A stretch of 64,000 nucleotides of DNA from CAVQAH01 sp963784195 (GTDB lineage Bacteria; Acidobacteriota; Vicinamibacteria; Vicinamibacterales; 2-12-FULL-66-21). Every line of letters starts with the position of its first letter. Positions within the stretch are counted from its first letter, which is position 1. Of the stretch, positions 9,578 through 19,027 are shown in pieces. The notes under the pieces are model-generated. The model was not told the DNA's origin, ran no database searches, and worked only from the letters and a program-made list of their open reading frames with translations. The stretch covers positions 262,042 to 326,041 of the forward strand of contig CAWARA010000009.1 in the NCBI GenBank assembly GCA_963784195.1. Reading direction: 5' to 3'. Made by a program: the position numbers and the translations under genes.

Positions 9578-9637
9578 TACCGGGATGAGGTACCTCAGCA
9601 CCTACGGGCAACTCACGTCCTGAGGATCTCCCGGCGG

Positions 9638-9820
9638 GTGCTGTGCGGGCTGTCGGCAGGTGTGCTCTCGGACGCCGGGTGGCGGCTCAGTTGCTGGATT
9701 TCCGATCCGGCGCATATTATCGAGTCACACGGTCTCGCACTGCTGAGCCTGGCCGCCGCCGGTTCGCTGCTCGCCGTCATCTGCGACCTGCGACGCTGGC
9801 GAAGACTCCGCGCGCGTTAG
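9638..9820 (+). CDS. Possible small membrane protein, 60 aa
   Basis: GTG-initiated 60-codon ORF with one clear hydrophobic segment (HGLALLSLAAAGSLLAVICD) followed by a positively charged end (RRWRRLRAR), as expected for a single-pass protein with its C-terminus inside. It lies 27 bp before the DoxX gene on the same strand and could be translated with it. No family is recognised and no good ribosome site is visible, so it may also be part of the decayed region left of it. Confidence 0.35.
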   Translation: MLCGLSAGVLSDAGWRLSCWISDPAHIIESHGLALLSLAAAGSLLAVICDLRRWRRLRAR

Positions 9821-9847
9821 GGCGCGCATAGCTCGAGGACGAAAACG

Positions 9848-10228
9848 ATGAACATTGCATTGTGGGTGGTCCAGATACTGCTGGCTGCGGCATTTCTTGC
9901 GCACGGCTTGATGATGCTCTTTCCGCCGGCCAGCCTGATCGAGGCGATGAATGCCACGATGTCAACGTCACTTCGTCTGTTCATCGGGGTGGCCGAGGTA
10001 CTGGCGGCGTTGGGTCTGACCCTACCCGCCCTGACCCGCATCATGCCGTCGCTCGTTGCCTGGGCGGCTGCCGGGCTGATGCCGATCATGATCGGCGCCA
10101 CGGTCTTTCACATCCAACGCGGTGAGGTAAGCGCGGCAATCACGACGGCCGTTCTGCTCGCGTTGGCGACGTTCGTCGCCTACATGCGCTGGAAGGTGCT
10201 GCCGATCCCGGCGCGAACAGCTGCGTGA
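9848..10228 (+). CDS. DoxX family membrane protein
   Basis: 126 residues with four predicted membrane helices: ALWVVQILLAAAFLAHGLMM, the RLFIGVAEVLAALGLTLPAL segment (Gxxe pattern of DoxX), LVAWAAAGLMPIMIGATVFH and ITTAVLLALATFVAYM. Size and order fit the DoxX/DoxX-like family of small quinone-related inner-membrane proteins. A GAGGA site precedes ATG 9848. It converges on the FAD/Rieske oxidoreductase with 25 bp between them. The specific role is unknown. Confidence 0.8.
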   Translation: MNIALWVVQILLAAAFLAHGLMMLFPPASLIEAMNATMSTSLRLFIGVAEVLAALGLTLPALTRIMPSLVAWAAAGLMPIMIGATVFHIQRGEVSAAITTAVLLALATFVAYMRWKVLPIPARTAA

Positions 10229-10253
10229 CAGCGACCGAACGGTTAGAGACGAG

Positions 10254-11788
10254 TCACTCGACCTCTGGCAGCGGAGATTCGGCCGGACCGGAGATGACCT
10301 CGCCATTCGGCTTGAACCTGGAGCCGTGACATGGGCAATCCCAGGTGCGCTCCGCGTCATTCCAGCCGACAATGCACCCCATGTGCGTGCACGTGGCGGA
10401 TCTCAGTAAGGTCTCGCCATCGTCGTCGCGATACGCCGCGACTTTTTTTCCCTGAAGCTCGATCACCGCGCCCTGCCCTCGCTTGAGCGTGCGCAGGGAC
10501 TTTCCTTCCGCGCCGGCGAATCGACCACGAATCAGGTAGTAGGGATAGTCCTTGTTTTCCTTGATGTATTCCCAGGCGCCGCGGCGTATGGCCTTGCGTC
10601 CCGGCTCGAACAGATCCGCCCAGGGGTTCGCGATGCCGAGAATCGCATCGGACATCATCATCGCGCCCAGCGTGCCGAATGTCATGCCGTTCCCGGCAAA
10701 TCCAGTCGCGGCGTACTGGTGATCGCTCATGCGGCCGATGTACGGCAGGCCATCAGGTGTTTCGATGACCTGGCCCGACCAGCGGTGTGTGATCTCGACT
10801 CGAGGCACGAGCGATTCGAGCGTCATCCTCGAGCCGCTCGTAACACTCCGTCGTGCTCCCAGCCTGTCCTGTTTTGTGATCCTCGCCACCGAAAATGATC
10901 AGATCGTGATCGCGGTGAGTTTCGACTCTCAGATAGTGATAAGGACTGTTCGTGTCCCAGAAGAGCGCATCCGGCACCGTGTCGCGCGGCACACGTCCGC
11001 CGACGACGTAGCTCGTGTAGAGTGCGAGCTTCGTTTGAAATGCCGTCGCGCTCACCAGTCCCGTTACTCCGACGAGTGGATTGTGGGTGGCCATGACGAT
11101 GTCGGTGCAGGTCAGCGTTCGGCCGTTGACGGTGACGCCTAGCGGGTCGGTGCTGAATTCCTCGGCAGGACTCTCTTCATAGATCTGGCCACCAGCTTCA
11201 CGGATGGCCTCGGCCAACCCCGCCAGGTACCTGAGGGGATGAAAGCGTGCCTGGCTCTCGAAACAAATTCCCGGCCGGGCTGATCAGAGGCACCTGGTGG
11301 ACGTACTCCGCATCGAAGCCGAGCTCGATAGCAATCGCGGCTTCCTTCTCGAACGCCACATCGTCTGGCGACGCGTGTCCCAACACTGGCGCGTGGAGGT
11401 AACCGTCGACCCACTCGAAGCCGCAGTCGATCTGGTGGTCGCGGCTGATCGAGTGGATTCGCGCAATTGCGGCAAGCCCCGCATCCCACACCGCCTGCGC
11501 ATGGTCGCGGCCCAAGCGATTCACTAGATCCGTCAGCCGCGCGTCCGTCACCATCGTCAAATGCGCCGACGTGTGACACGTATCCACCTGGGCGCATCGA
11601 TCCCGTTCGACCAGCGCCACACTCTTGCCAGCTCTGCTGAGCAGATACGCGGCGGTCAGACCGGTGATGCCCCCGCCCACTATCACGACGTCGACGTGTT
11701 GATCGCGCTGAACCCTCGAGAACCTGGGGAAGGAGGCTGTGTCGCTCCAGTAGGTCGTTGCCGTTGACGCGGTCGCATGTCGAGGCAT
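10254..11788 (-). pseudogene. FAD-dependent oxidoreductase with C-terminal Rieske domain, two frameshifts
   Basis: DAO-type flavoprotein fused to a Rieske 2Fe-2S domain. DVVIVGGGITGLTAAYLL is the FAD-binding GxGxxG; the middle segment has IIFGGEDHKTG, and PYIGRMSDHQYAATGFAGNG is the C-terminal FAD region. The Rieske ligands are CTHMGCIVGW and CPCHGSRF. Indels near 11270 (where QARFHPLRYLAGLAEAI continues in a second frame) and near 10820 split it into three frames; otherwise the protein is complete at about 510 residues. A GGAGG site lies before ATG 11788. Such proteins are membrane-peripheral dehydrogenases of unknown substrate, often found beside YihY/DUF3618 stress clusters as here. Confidence 0.8.
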
Positions 11789-11813
11789 TGGATCCTCCGC
11801 TTGACGAATTGAG

Positions 11814-12221
11814 TCACGGGATCATGAGCCCTTCCAATTCGGGCGTCATCGCTGATTCCGCTTCGCGCCTGATGCGCGCATTCCGCGTCAACGCGTACAC
11901 GAACACCAGGCCGGCGGAGGCACCAATCAGCGCTGCCGGGACCGGGTTGCGCCGGAGCGCGCTCATCACAGTCGCACTCGCATCGGATGAGTGGGCAGCC
12001 AGGCCAGCAGCCGTATCGCCTGCTCGTATCGCCAGATCCCTGAAACGTCCGACGGTGGCTTCTTTCACCGAAGCCTTGGCATCGGTCATCAGCCGGCCAG
12101 GCCGAAGGCGATCCTGGATCGCATCGATCGTCTCGCTCATTTCCGTACGCGTCTCTTCGATCTGCGCCCGCAGCCGTTCAGTGTCGGCGGCGGGAGTCAC
12201 TTCGCCTGTGTCCTGAGCCAT
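11814..12221 (-). CDS. DUF3618 domain protein
   Basis: 135 residues. The amphipathic RLRAQIEETRTEMSETIDAI followed by QDRLRPG is the DUF3618 signature; a transmembrane segment PVPAALIGASAGLVFVYAL lies near the C-terminus. A strong AAGGAGG site precedes ATG 12221, and the start overlaps the end of the holin-like gene by 25 bp, indicating translational coupling. The function is unknown; the family normally occurs in this cluster with a phage-holin-like protein and YihY/BrkB. Confidence 0.85.
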   Translation of the reverse strand: MAQDTGEVTPAADTERLRAQIEETRTEMSETIDAIQDRLRPGRLMTDAKASVKEATVGRFRDLAIRAGDTAAGLAAHSSDASATVMSALRRNPVPAALIGASAGLVFVYALTRNARIRREAESAMTPELEGLMIP

Positions 12222-12592
12222 TGCGCGTCCTCCTTAAGGGTCTCGATGGTCTGGTGCGGCCTGAGGTTCCGGGTCCGAAGCCCGGAAAGCCCAGAGTGAA
12301 TGAGCAGGTAGCCGATGATCCCGACGAGGACGCCGGCGAGCAGCGCGGCGCTCCACGCGGCCATCCCCACCTGAATCAATCCAAGAACCATCGCTGCGAT
12401 GATCGTGAGCACGCCGCCGTACGCAAGCAATCCACCCGCAGCGATGAGACCCGAATTCTTTCCCACGCTGGCAGCCTTCTCGCTGAGCTCTTTCTTTGCG
12501 AGCTGAATCTCCTGCTGAACGAGCGTGCGGGTTTCTCGGGACAGATCGGCGAACATTTCGCCGAGTGTGCGATCGTCTTTCAGTGTTGACAT
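12197..12592 (-). CDS. Phage holin-like family protein (DUF1469 type)
   Basis: 131 residues: an amphipathic N-terminus (LGEMFADLSRETRTLVQQEI) and two hydrophobic hairpin helices (GLIAAGGLLAYGGVLTIIAA and AALLAGVLVGIIGYLLI), as in the actinobacterial-type holin family/DUF1469. ATG 12592 has its own GGGAGG site nine bases upstream. It is in frame with the preceding YihY gene with no stop between them, so the two could be one 458-residue fusion; the independent ribosome site suggests two proteins. Confidence 0.75.
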   Translation of the reverse strand: MSTLKDDRTLGEMFADLSRETRTLVQQEIQLAKKELSEKAASVGKNSGLIAAGGLLAYGGVLTIIAAMVLGLIQVGMAAWSAALLAGVLVGIIGYLLIHSGLSGLRTRNLRPHQTIETLKEDAQWLRTQAK

Positions 12593-13573
12593 GGTCCTGT
12601 GCCTCCCGTGTTGGGCGGTGACGGTTGCAAGCGGCCTGGGCCACTGCGCGAGTCGGGCCTTGTAGGCGCGGGCGGCAGCGAGGCCGATTTTCCTTCTCAC
12701 GCCGGGAACCTTCTCTCCGGGATCCTTTCCGTGCGGCGACGCATGTTCGATCTCCGCGTTGAGCTCTGCGCCGACGAGAATCGCCAGACCCGAGAGGTAG
12801 AACCACAACATGAGGACGATCACCGCACCGACCGCTCCATACATCGCGTTGTAATTGGCGAAGTTCGCGACGTAGAACTTGAATGCCAGCGACACGAGTA
12901 CCCAGAGCACCGTCGCGACCACGGCACCCGGCGTGATCCAGACCCACTCCTGCTCGGCATCAGGCGCGAAGTAGTAGACGAGGCCTATCGCCGTCGACAC
13001 CAGGAGAAAGGCGATCGGCCACTGCAGGATCGTCCAGGTCCATGCGAACGCGGCGCCCAGACCGAACGACGACGCCAGTTGTTCGGCGATCGCCGGGCCA
13101 GCCACGATCAGGGTGAAACTCACCAGCAGGAAGAACGCGAGCGCGATCGTCAGTCCGATCGCCGTCAGCCGGACGTGCCACCAGGGCCTGCCCTCTTGGA
13201 TGTCGTAGGCGCGATTGAGACTGCCGATGATGGCAACGACGGCAGCCGAGCTGCTCCAAATCGCTCCGAGGATACCTATGGTGAGAATGCCGCCACTATC
13301 GGCGTTCGACAGCCGCCTGAGCTGCTCTTCCAGAAAGCTGAGGACGTTCGGCGGCGCAATCGGCCTCAACGCCCTGACTGCATCGTCGATGAAGTTGGTA
13401 AGTGGAAAGAAACTGGCGAGGGCGAGGAGGAAGAGGACTGCCGGGAACAAAGCGAGGAAGAAGTAGTAAGCCAGCTGAGCCGCAAGGCCGAGGCAATCGT
13501 CCTCGTTGATCTCTTTCACCGTCCGCTTCAGAAGTTCTCCCCAGCTCAGGGGGAGATCGAACGCCGCATACAT
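12593..13573 (-). CDS. YihY/BrkB family inner-membrane protein
   Basis: About 300 residues with six membrane helices. Conserved segments are the N-terminal DDCLGLAAQLAYYFFLALFP, the IWSSSAAVVAIIGSLNRAYD loop and the C-terminal FANYNAMYGAVGAVIVLMLW. This is the YihY (former ribonuclease BN) family, of unknown transport or structural function. The expected end is near EKVPGVRRKIGLAAARAY, but the frame reads on into the holin-like protein. ATG 13573 lies 118 bp from the divergent PadR gene, so the shared intergenic region may control both. Confidence 0.85.
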
Positions 13574-13629
13574 ATCGGCTCGTCATAGTGCAACTGGGCT
13601 GCCAACGTTCTGGCGGTGCCTGGCGGCAC

Positions 13630-13690
13630 TTGACACGATGATACGTACCGCGTAATACTACGTCGCACGTATTACTTGACACGTAGTAAT
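13630..13690 (+). promoter_or_regulatory. Promoter and repeated operator-like motif before padR
   Basis: TTGACA at 13630-13635 is followed after 17 bp by TAATAC at 13653-13658, a plausible sigma-70-type promoter. The motif ACGTAnTA occurs three times: inverted at 13653-13663 (TAATACTACGT), direct at 13668-13675 and again at 13681-13688, just before the ATG. TACGT-CGC-ACGTA (13659-13671) is a short palindrome. PadR repressors usually bind such sites in their own promoter, so autoregulation is inferred. Confidence 0.55.
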
Positions 13691-13691
13691 C

Positions 13692-14030
13692 ATGAAGCGA
13701 CGCGCAGACGACGACACGCTCGACGATTTCGGCAGGTTCTCGGAACCGGCCCTGCTGGTCCTGATCAGCCTCGCCGCGGGACCGAAGCACGGATACGCCA
13801 TGACCGACGACATCGCCGAGATAACCGGCGTCCGCCTCGGACCCGGCACTCTCTATGGCGCGCTCACGCGTCTCGAATCGCGCCAGCTCATCGAACCGAT
13901 CCACTCGGGCGATCGGCGAAACCCCTACCGCCTGACGAAACTGGGCGATCGTGCACTGCGCACGCGTCTCGCGAGCATCGAGGCCGTGGCTCGCGCAGCC
14001 AGGCGACGGCTGAACTCAGTGGAAGCGTAG
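13692..14030 (+). CDS. PadR family transcriptional regulator
   Basis: 112-residue winged-helix protein. LLVLISLAAGPKHGYAMTDD and GPGTLYGALTRLESRQLIEP followed by RRNPYRLTKLG are the PadR helix-turn-helix and wing. The C-terminus is short, as in PadR subfamily 2. It is followed one base after its stop by a membrane protein, the usual arrangement in Acidobacteriota, where the PadR protein presumably senses a signal through or controls that partner. Confidence 0.9.
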   Translation: MKRRADDDTLDDFGRFSEPALLVLISLAAGPKHGYAMTDDIAEITGVRLGPGTLYGALTRLESRQLIEPIHSGDRRNPYRLTKLGDRALRTRLASIEAVARAARRRLNSVEA

Positions 14031-14031
14031 C

Positions 14032-14544
14032 GTGCCGACCATCACCTCTTCTCTACTGCTGCTGTATCCGCGGGCGTGGCGGCAACGTTATGGCGCGGAG
14101 ATGAAAGAGATGCTGACGGCTCAGCGCCTGACCGTTCGCACGGCGCTGGATCTCGTGGCCGGGGCGATCGATGCCCGAATCAACCCGCAGATGCTGTTGC
14201 CCGCACAAAGCCGCCGATTGAATGGAGGAACGACGATGTTGACACGATTCCAGTGTGCGCCTGAGGGCGTCAACGTTCAGGACCAATGGCGCAGTGCCGG
14301 TTGGATGGTCGGCGGCAGCATCGCGCTGATGTTGCTGTCGCTCGGTTTGCTCGGGGTCGTCGGACCGAACTCGTTCTCGGAGGGACTGCTCTACTCAGCG
14401 TTTCCGGCCTCGTTGATGCTCTCGAGCGAGTGCACGTACCTCCGGCGCTACTCGGGTGCAGCGCGGGCGGTGATCTCAGTCGCCGGAGCGGTGCTCGTCA
14501 TTGTCACGACGTGGGCGGCCGTCGTGGTTGCCAATATGATCTAG
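14032..14544 (+). CDS. Membrane protein paired with PadR
   Basis: 170 residues from GTG 14032, directly after the padR stop. The N-terminus LLLLYPRAWRQRYGAEM followed by RTALDLVAGAIDARI is typical of proteins encoded next to PadR in Acidobacteriota. Three hydrophobic segments follow (around residues 92-110, 115-132 and 142-168). The function is unknown; co-translation with PadR suggests a membrane partner of the regulator. Confidence 0.75.
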   Translation: MPTITSSLLLLYPRAWRQRYGAEMKEMLTAQRLTVRTALDLVAGAIDARINPQMLLPAQSRRLNGGTTMLTRFQCAPEGVNVQDQWRSAGWMVGGSIALMLLSLGLLGVVGPNSFSEGLLYSAFPASLMLSSECTYLRRYSGAARAVISVAGAVLVIVTTWAAVVVANMI

Positions 14545-14570
14545 GGGAGATTCTTCAGGGTTATACGATC

Positions 14571-14597
14571 GGGTGCGGGCGAAACGTACCCGCACCC
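14571..14597. terminator. Hairpin between converging genes
   Basis: GGGTGCGGG (14571-14579) pairs perfectly with CCCGCACCC (14589-14597) around a 9-nt loop. There is no T-run, but its place between the converging PadR-partner gene and TonB receptor fits a bidirectional terminator. Confidence 0.5.
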
Positions 14598-14611
14598 GGC
14601 CTTCCTGACGC

Positions 14612-17362
14612 TCAGTACGTGATCCTGAACCCCAGCTGCATCTGACGCGGCTGGTAGAACAAGTTCGTCGAGCTCGACGGCTGCAGGTACGTGGCTGACC
14701 CGAAGCTGGCGTTGTAGTTCGTGCGGTTCCAGGTGTTGAAGACGTTGAACGCTTCGACGATGCCCTGGAGGCCGACGCGGCCGACCCTCACAGTCTTCGA
14801 GAGCCGAAGGTCGACTTTCTTGTCCCAGTACGTCGCCCGCTCGCCGTTGCGCGGCAGCGTATCGCCCTGGGCGTTGAGCCAGCGTCCGGTCCCGCTGTTG
14901 AACGGGTTGAGGCTGGTCACGATATCAATCGTTTGCGGCGACCCGACGAAGACAATCGCCGACAACTGAATGTCCCACGGCACGAACGTCACCAGGTTCG
15001 CGGTGAACCGGTGGCGCTGATCGTTGGTCGAATACGCGTACTCGTCGGCGAGGTTGAAGGGGTTGTTCACGCCGTCGAAGCGGTTGCCATCATGGTCGTC
15101 ATACGTCCAGGACAGGATGTAGCTGCCCTGGTAACGATAACGCCAACGGCCCGTGCCCATGCTCCGCCGTTCGAATCCAACCTGCAGCCCGTCGTATTTC
15201 GACTTTGCCGAGGTCTCGTAGCGCGTCACGCTCTGGTACTGCGGGAAAGGCCTGCCGGCGGTCGTCGGGTTCAACGGCAGGTGCGTGACCGGATCTTCGA
15301 AGAAGTTGATGTTGCGCGAGCGCGGTTCGTTCACACCCTTGCTGTGCACGTAATCGAGCTGCACGGCATGGTCGCCGAACTGGTGCGCGATTCCTATCGA
15401 GACCTGGTCCTGGCGCGGCGTGGCGTAGTCGTTGCCGATCATCGTGATACTGCGCGGCAGGCTCGGATCGTTGGCGTAGTCCTCGAATGTCTTGCCGCCG
15501 AGCGGATCGATGAAACTCGGATTGATGATGGTCACCGACACGAACTGGCCGGTCGCGAGGCGGCGCTCGTTGCTCGTGATGTTGAGCAGCACCTTGTCGT
15601 AGTAGCGGCCGTAGCCGCCGCGAATCACCGTCCGCCCTCCGCCGAACATGTCGTACGCAAGTCCAACGCGTGGCTGGAAGTTGTCGCTGTCTGTACTGCG
15701 CTCGCCCGGCTCGACGGGGTTCGGGAAATCAGTGTTCGTCACGCCTGTTTCGATGTCGTAGCGCAGGCCGAGGTTGAGCGTGAGCTTCGAGCTGACGGTC
15801 CAGTTGTCCTGGACGAAGCCCGCATAGATCGGGTTGGTCACCGTATACGAGAAATCGCCCAGCGACGTGGAGTATTGCGTGGGCGGCGGATAGGTGCTCG
15901 GGTCGGCGAAATCCGTCGGGTCGCGCTGGAAGACGTAACTGCCGTAGAGCGCGTTGGGCAACTCGCCGTAGAACTTCGGCCGGAAGAACTGGAAGCCTGA
16001 CTTGATTGCATGGTCGCCCATCTTCGCCGGCAGGAAGTAGCTCAACGCCAGGTTCGCCTGGATGTTGTATTCCTTCCACCACTGCGGCGCATTGGTCGGG
16101 GAGCCGAGGATTGCCGAGGGGAACTGCAGGCGGGCGACCGGTTCGTTGGGGAGCAGCGAGTTGTCGATGCGCGAGAAACCGACACGCACATCGCTGACGA
16201 GCCGATCGGTCACGACCCACGTCTCGCCCACCGACAGATCGGTGTTCTTCGACGGCCTGCTCACGCCCGTCGACAGCGTGGCGCGGCCGCCCGTGCCGCC
16301 CACGCCCACGTTGAGCTGTTCCCAGTTGAACTGCGAACTGCGCACGAAAAGCCGGTGCTGCTGATTGACCTGCCAGTCCACGCGCCCGGTGGTCATGTGC
16401 CGCGTGATGTCCTGCGGGACGTCGAAATCGAACTGGGCAATGCCGGTGTTCGTCCGTGCCGTCACGGCACGCTGCTGATATTCGTAGCTGCCGAAGAAGT
16501 GCATTCGGTCGCGAAGGATCGGGCCGCCGCCGTTGAGCCCCATCTGCTCTTCGTGAAACGGTGAGACGGTGCCCGTATAGAAGTTCCGGGCATCGAACGC
16601 GTCGTCACGGAAGAAGCCGAAACCGGTCGCACGCAGCGCGTTCGTCCCCGACTTCGTCACCGCGTTGATCACCGCGCCGCCGACGCGCCCGTGCTCGGCG
16701 TCGAAGCGGTTGGTAATCACCTGGAACTCCGAGATGTTCTCCTGGCTGTAGCTCTGATTCGATCCGCCGCAGCACTGACCGCTGACGTCGACGCCGTCCA
16801 CCTGGTACTTCGCCATGTCGCCGCCGGCGGCGCCCGCCTGGATGTTGCCCGGGTTTCCGCGAGCCCCTGGGACGAGCGCCACGAGCGACAGCCAGTCGCG
16901 GCCGTTGAGCGGCAGGTTCTGCACCTGGGACGGCTCGACTCGTCCCGAGAGATCCGAGTGCTTGGTATCGACGAGCGGCGACTCGCCGGTGACGGTCACC
17001 GTCTCTTCGAGGGTCGCCACGTTCATCGTGAAGCTTGCGTTGGCCGATTCACCCACCGCCAGCCGCAACTCTTCCTGCACGATTGTCTTGAAGCCTTCCA
17101 GCGTCGCGGTCACTCTATAGGTGCCGACGGGAAGCGCGCTGAGGTTGTAGGTTCCGGTCGCCGACGTCACCGCGGTGCGGACGGCGCCGGTTTCGACGTG
17201 GGTCAGAGTAATCGTTGCGCCAGGCAGGGCGGCGCCACTTTCATCGGTCACCGCGCCACGCAACTCGGCAAGGGCGACCTGTGTCGCCGCAGGGACCGCG
17301 GCCGCCAGCAGCGCGATCAGAATGGTCCCAACGAACGCCGCCAACCGATCGATGGCTTTCAT
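14612..17362 (-). CDS. TonB-dependent receptor with carboxypeptidase-regulatory-like domain
   Basis: 916-residue outer-membrane receptor. A GAGGAGG ribosome site precedes ATG 17362, followed by a signal peptide (RLAAFVGTILIALLAAAVPA). A CarboxypepD_reg domain (LRGAVTDESGAALPGATITL) covers about residues 30-110. The plug follows (ESPLVDTKHSDLSGRV to VINAVTKSGTNALRATG), then a long barrel ending in the aromatic residue of QLGFRITY. In Acidobacteriota such SusC/oar-like proteins import oligosaccharides or other polymers; no SusD or enzyme neighbour identifies the ligand. It is transcribed alone, downstream of the MocR gene. Confidence 0.9.
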   Translation of the reverse strand: MKAIDRLAAFVGTILIALLAAAVPAATQVALAELRGAVTDESGAALPGATITLTHVETGAVRTAVTSATGTYNLSALPVGTYRVTATLEGFKTIVQEELRLAVGESANASFTMNVATLEETVTVTGESPLVDTKHSDLSGRVEPSQVQNLPLNGRDWLSLVALVPGARGNPGNIQAGAAGGDMAKYQVDGVDVSGQCCGGSNQSYSQENISEFQVITNRFDAEHGRVGGAVINAVTKSGTNALRATGFGFFRDDAFDARNFYTGTVSPFHEEQMGLNGGGPILRDRMHFFGSYEYQQRAVTARTNTGIAQFDFDVPQDITRHMTTGRVDWQVNQQHRLFVRSSQFNWEQLNVGVGGTGGRATLSTGVSRPSKNTDLSVGETWVVTDRLVSDVRVGFSRIDNSLLPNEPVARLQFPSAILGSPTNAPQWWKEYNIQANLALSYFLPAKMGDHAIKSGFQFFRPKFYGELPNALYGSYVFQRDPTDFADPSTYPPPTQYSTSLGDFSYTVTNPIYAGFVQDNWTVSSKLTLNLGLRYDIETGVTNTDFPNPVEPGERSTDSDNFQPRVGLAYDMFGGGRTVIRGGYGRYYDKVLLNITSNERRLATGQFVSVTIINPSFIDPLGGKTFEDYANDPSLPRSITMIGNDYATPRQDQVSIGIAHQFGDHAVQLDYVHSKGVNEPRSRNINFFEDPVTHLPLNPTTAGRPFPQYQSVTRYETSAKSKYDGLQVGFERRSMGTGRWRYRYQGSYILSWTYDDHDGNRFDGVNNPFNLADEYAYSTNDQRHRFTANLVTFVPWDIQLSAIVFVGSPQTIDIVTSLNPFNSGTGRWLNAQGDTLPRNGERATYWDKKVDLRLSKTVRVGRVGLQGIVEAFNVFNTWNRTNYNASFGSATYLQPSSSTNLFYQPRQMQLGFRITY

Positions 17363-17502
17363 GTACGACCTCCTCACCCGGCAGACGCGCAAGCGCCAAC
17401 ACGTCAGTTTCACGTTGCGGAGCCAGGGATCTCGAGCGTCTCAGGCGGCGGACGGTAGCACTCGCCCACGGGCGAGTCACGCACAAGGTGACCGTTGGTT
17501 AC

Positions 17503-18958
17503 TCAGTGCGGGTCAGTCAGCAGGAACTGATGACGGGTATTCGCAGCTGCGCGATGGGCGATGGGCGATGGGCAATGGGCGATGGCGGCGGCTAGCTGAG
17601 CGACACCTTCAGGGATGGCGGATTCCGGGATCTCCATAGCCGACGAGCAGTGCAGGGGGACCTTTCGAGGATTCGCGCGATAGCTGCGCGCGGCATAGAC
17701 CCGCACGGATCGGAGCGCGGCAGCAGCAACGACGGTCTCTTCGTCCAGACCTCGCTCGAGCTCGATCATGAAATGAAGACCGGCGGCGATTCCCTGGATC
17801 GGGAATCTTCGCAGGCGTGTGTTCAAAGCTGTGACGAGCGAGTACGCCGGCGGCGGTAGATCGAACGCGTGCGCCGGAGATGTCGATCCAGTTCGCCGCG
17901 GTTCAGAAAATCTGCGAAGGCAAGCTGTTCGAAGTAGACGACCCGCGATAGGCGTGCAGCTTCGCCCGAACCACGTCCGGGACCAGAGAAGGCGGAAGCA
18001 CGAGCCACCGAAGACTGAGTGCGGGTGACAGGACCTTGCTGGCCGAGCCAACGTAGACAACGTGGTCGGGCGCGAGCCCCTGGAGCGCGCCGATCGGCTA
18101 CCGGTAGTAGCGGTATTCGGCGTCGTAGTCGTCTTCGATGATGAATACGCGCGTCCGTTCCGCCCACTCGAGCAACGCCGCACGGCGCTCCGGCGACAAC
18201 ACCGCTCCGGTCGGATACTGGTGGGCCGGCGTGACGAGCACGGCTCCGCGCCACTCTGCGCCAGTCGATCCACACATAACCCCGCCGCGTCGACGGGTAT
18301 ACGTGGTGTCTCGAGTCCTGTTGCCGCAATGTCGGTGCACTGATCGGTATGTCCCGGATCTACGACAGCGACTGCACGCACGCCGCGGTCACGGAACACC
18401 CGGCACAGCACGCGATCCACTGCGCCGATCCGCTGGAAAAAATCACGCGATCCGGTCGCGTACGGTGGCTCGCGCGCGATTCGATAGGTTGACAGGGAGA
18501 CGAGCGCAAGTTCGACACCGCGCGGATCGGGATAGTAGAGCGCGCCGTCCGGAGCGGCGGTGAGCGCTCGCTGCATAGAGTTCGTCCACGAACGTCGCGG
18601 AAACAAAGACAAGTCCGGCAGGCCTGGCCGGAAATCGAAACGGGGCGGTGGTGGAGATGGCTCTGGCGTCATGACCTGATAGGCATGCACGCGACGCGCG
18701 GCCACGCGCGGAACCTGAGCTGTGTTGCGCGACCAGATAACCCTCGGCAAGCAGCTGCTCGTACGCCTCGACGACCACGCCTCGTGAAACGCCAAGGTCG
18801 CCGGCCAGCGTCCTCGACGATGGCAGGACGGATCTGGCGCGCAGCCGGCTATTTTGAATCGCTCGCCTGAGCTCGCGTTCGAGCTGAAGACGCATGCCGT
18901 CCGACGCCTCGCGATCGAGGCGCACGAGCAATTCATCACCAGAAGTGGTCCTGTTCAT
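17503..18958 (-). pseudogene. MocR/PdxR-type GntR regulator with aminotransferase domain, heavily frameshifted
   Basis: N-terminal GntR winged helix (LPSSRTLAGDLGVSRGVVVE followed by AYEQLLAEGYL) and a fold-type I aminotransferase-like domain: VVDPGHTDQCTDIAATGLE, LVTPAHQYPTGAVLSPERRA, VFIIEDDYDAEYRYYR, and the PLP-lysine segment VYVGSASKVLSPALSLRWLV. These parts lie in different frames, needing at least five single-base indels between 18720 and 17950. Family proteins control pyridoxal metabolism or a divergent operon using PLP or amino acids as effector. The order of domains is intact, so either the sequence is error-rich here or decay is recent. Confidence 0.75.
17551..17585. repeat. Heptanucleotide tandem repeat (GCGATGG x5)
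   Basis: Five head-to-tail copies of GCGATGG, the fourth with one change (GCAATGG). It lies within the last codons of the MocR reading frame and has replaced or extended its natural C-terminus. Short heptamer arrays of this kind mutate by slippage. A second one, CCACGGA x3, lies at 24860. Confidence 0.85.
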
Positions 18959-19027
18959 ATAGTTACACTGGACCTTGTTAGTGTACCACTCTCCCGCTAT
19001 CGTCAGGAGCAGGAAAAGGAGGCGTTC
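18959..19027. promoter_or_regulatory. Divergent promoter/operator region between mocR and glyoxalase genes
   Basis: A 69-bp region holding the inverted repeat TACACT (18964-18969) / AGTGTA (18980-18985), placed between the divergent starts. The rightward gene has an AAAAGGAGG ribosome site just before ATG 19028. A MocR-type regulator most likely binds here to control both directions; this is inferred from the arrangement. Confidence 0.5.
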
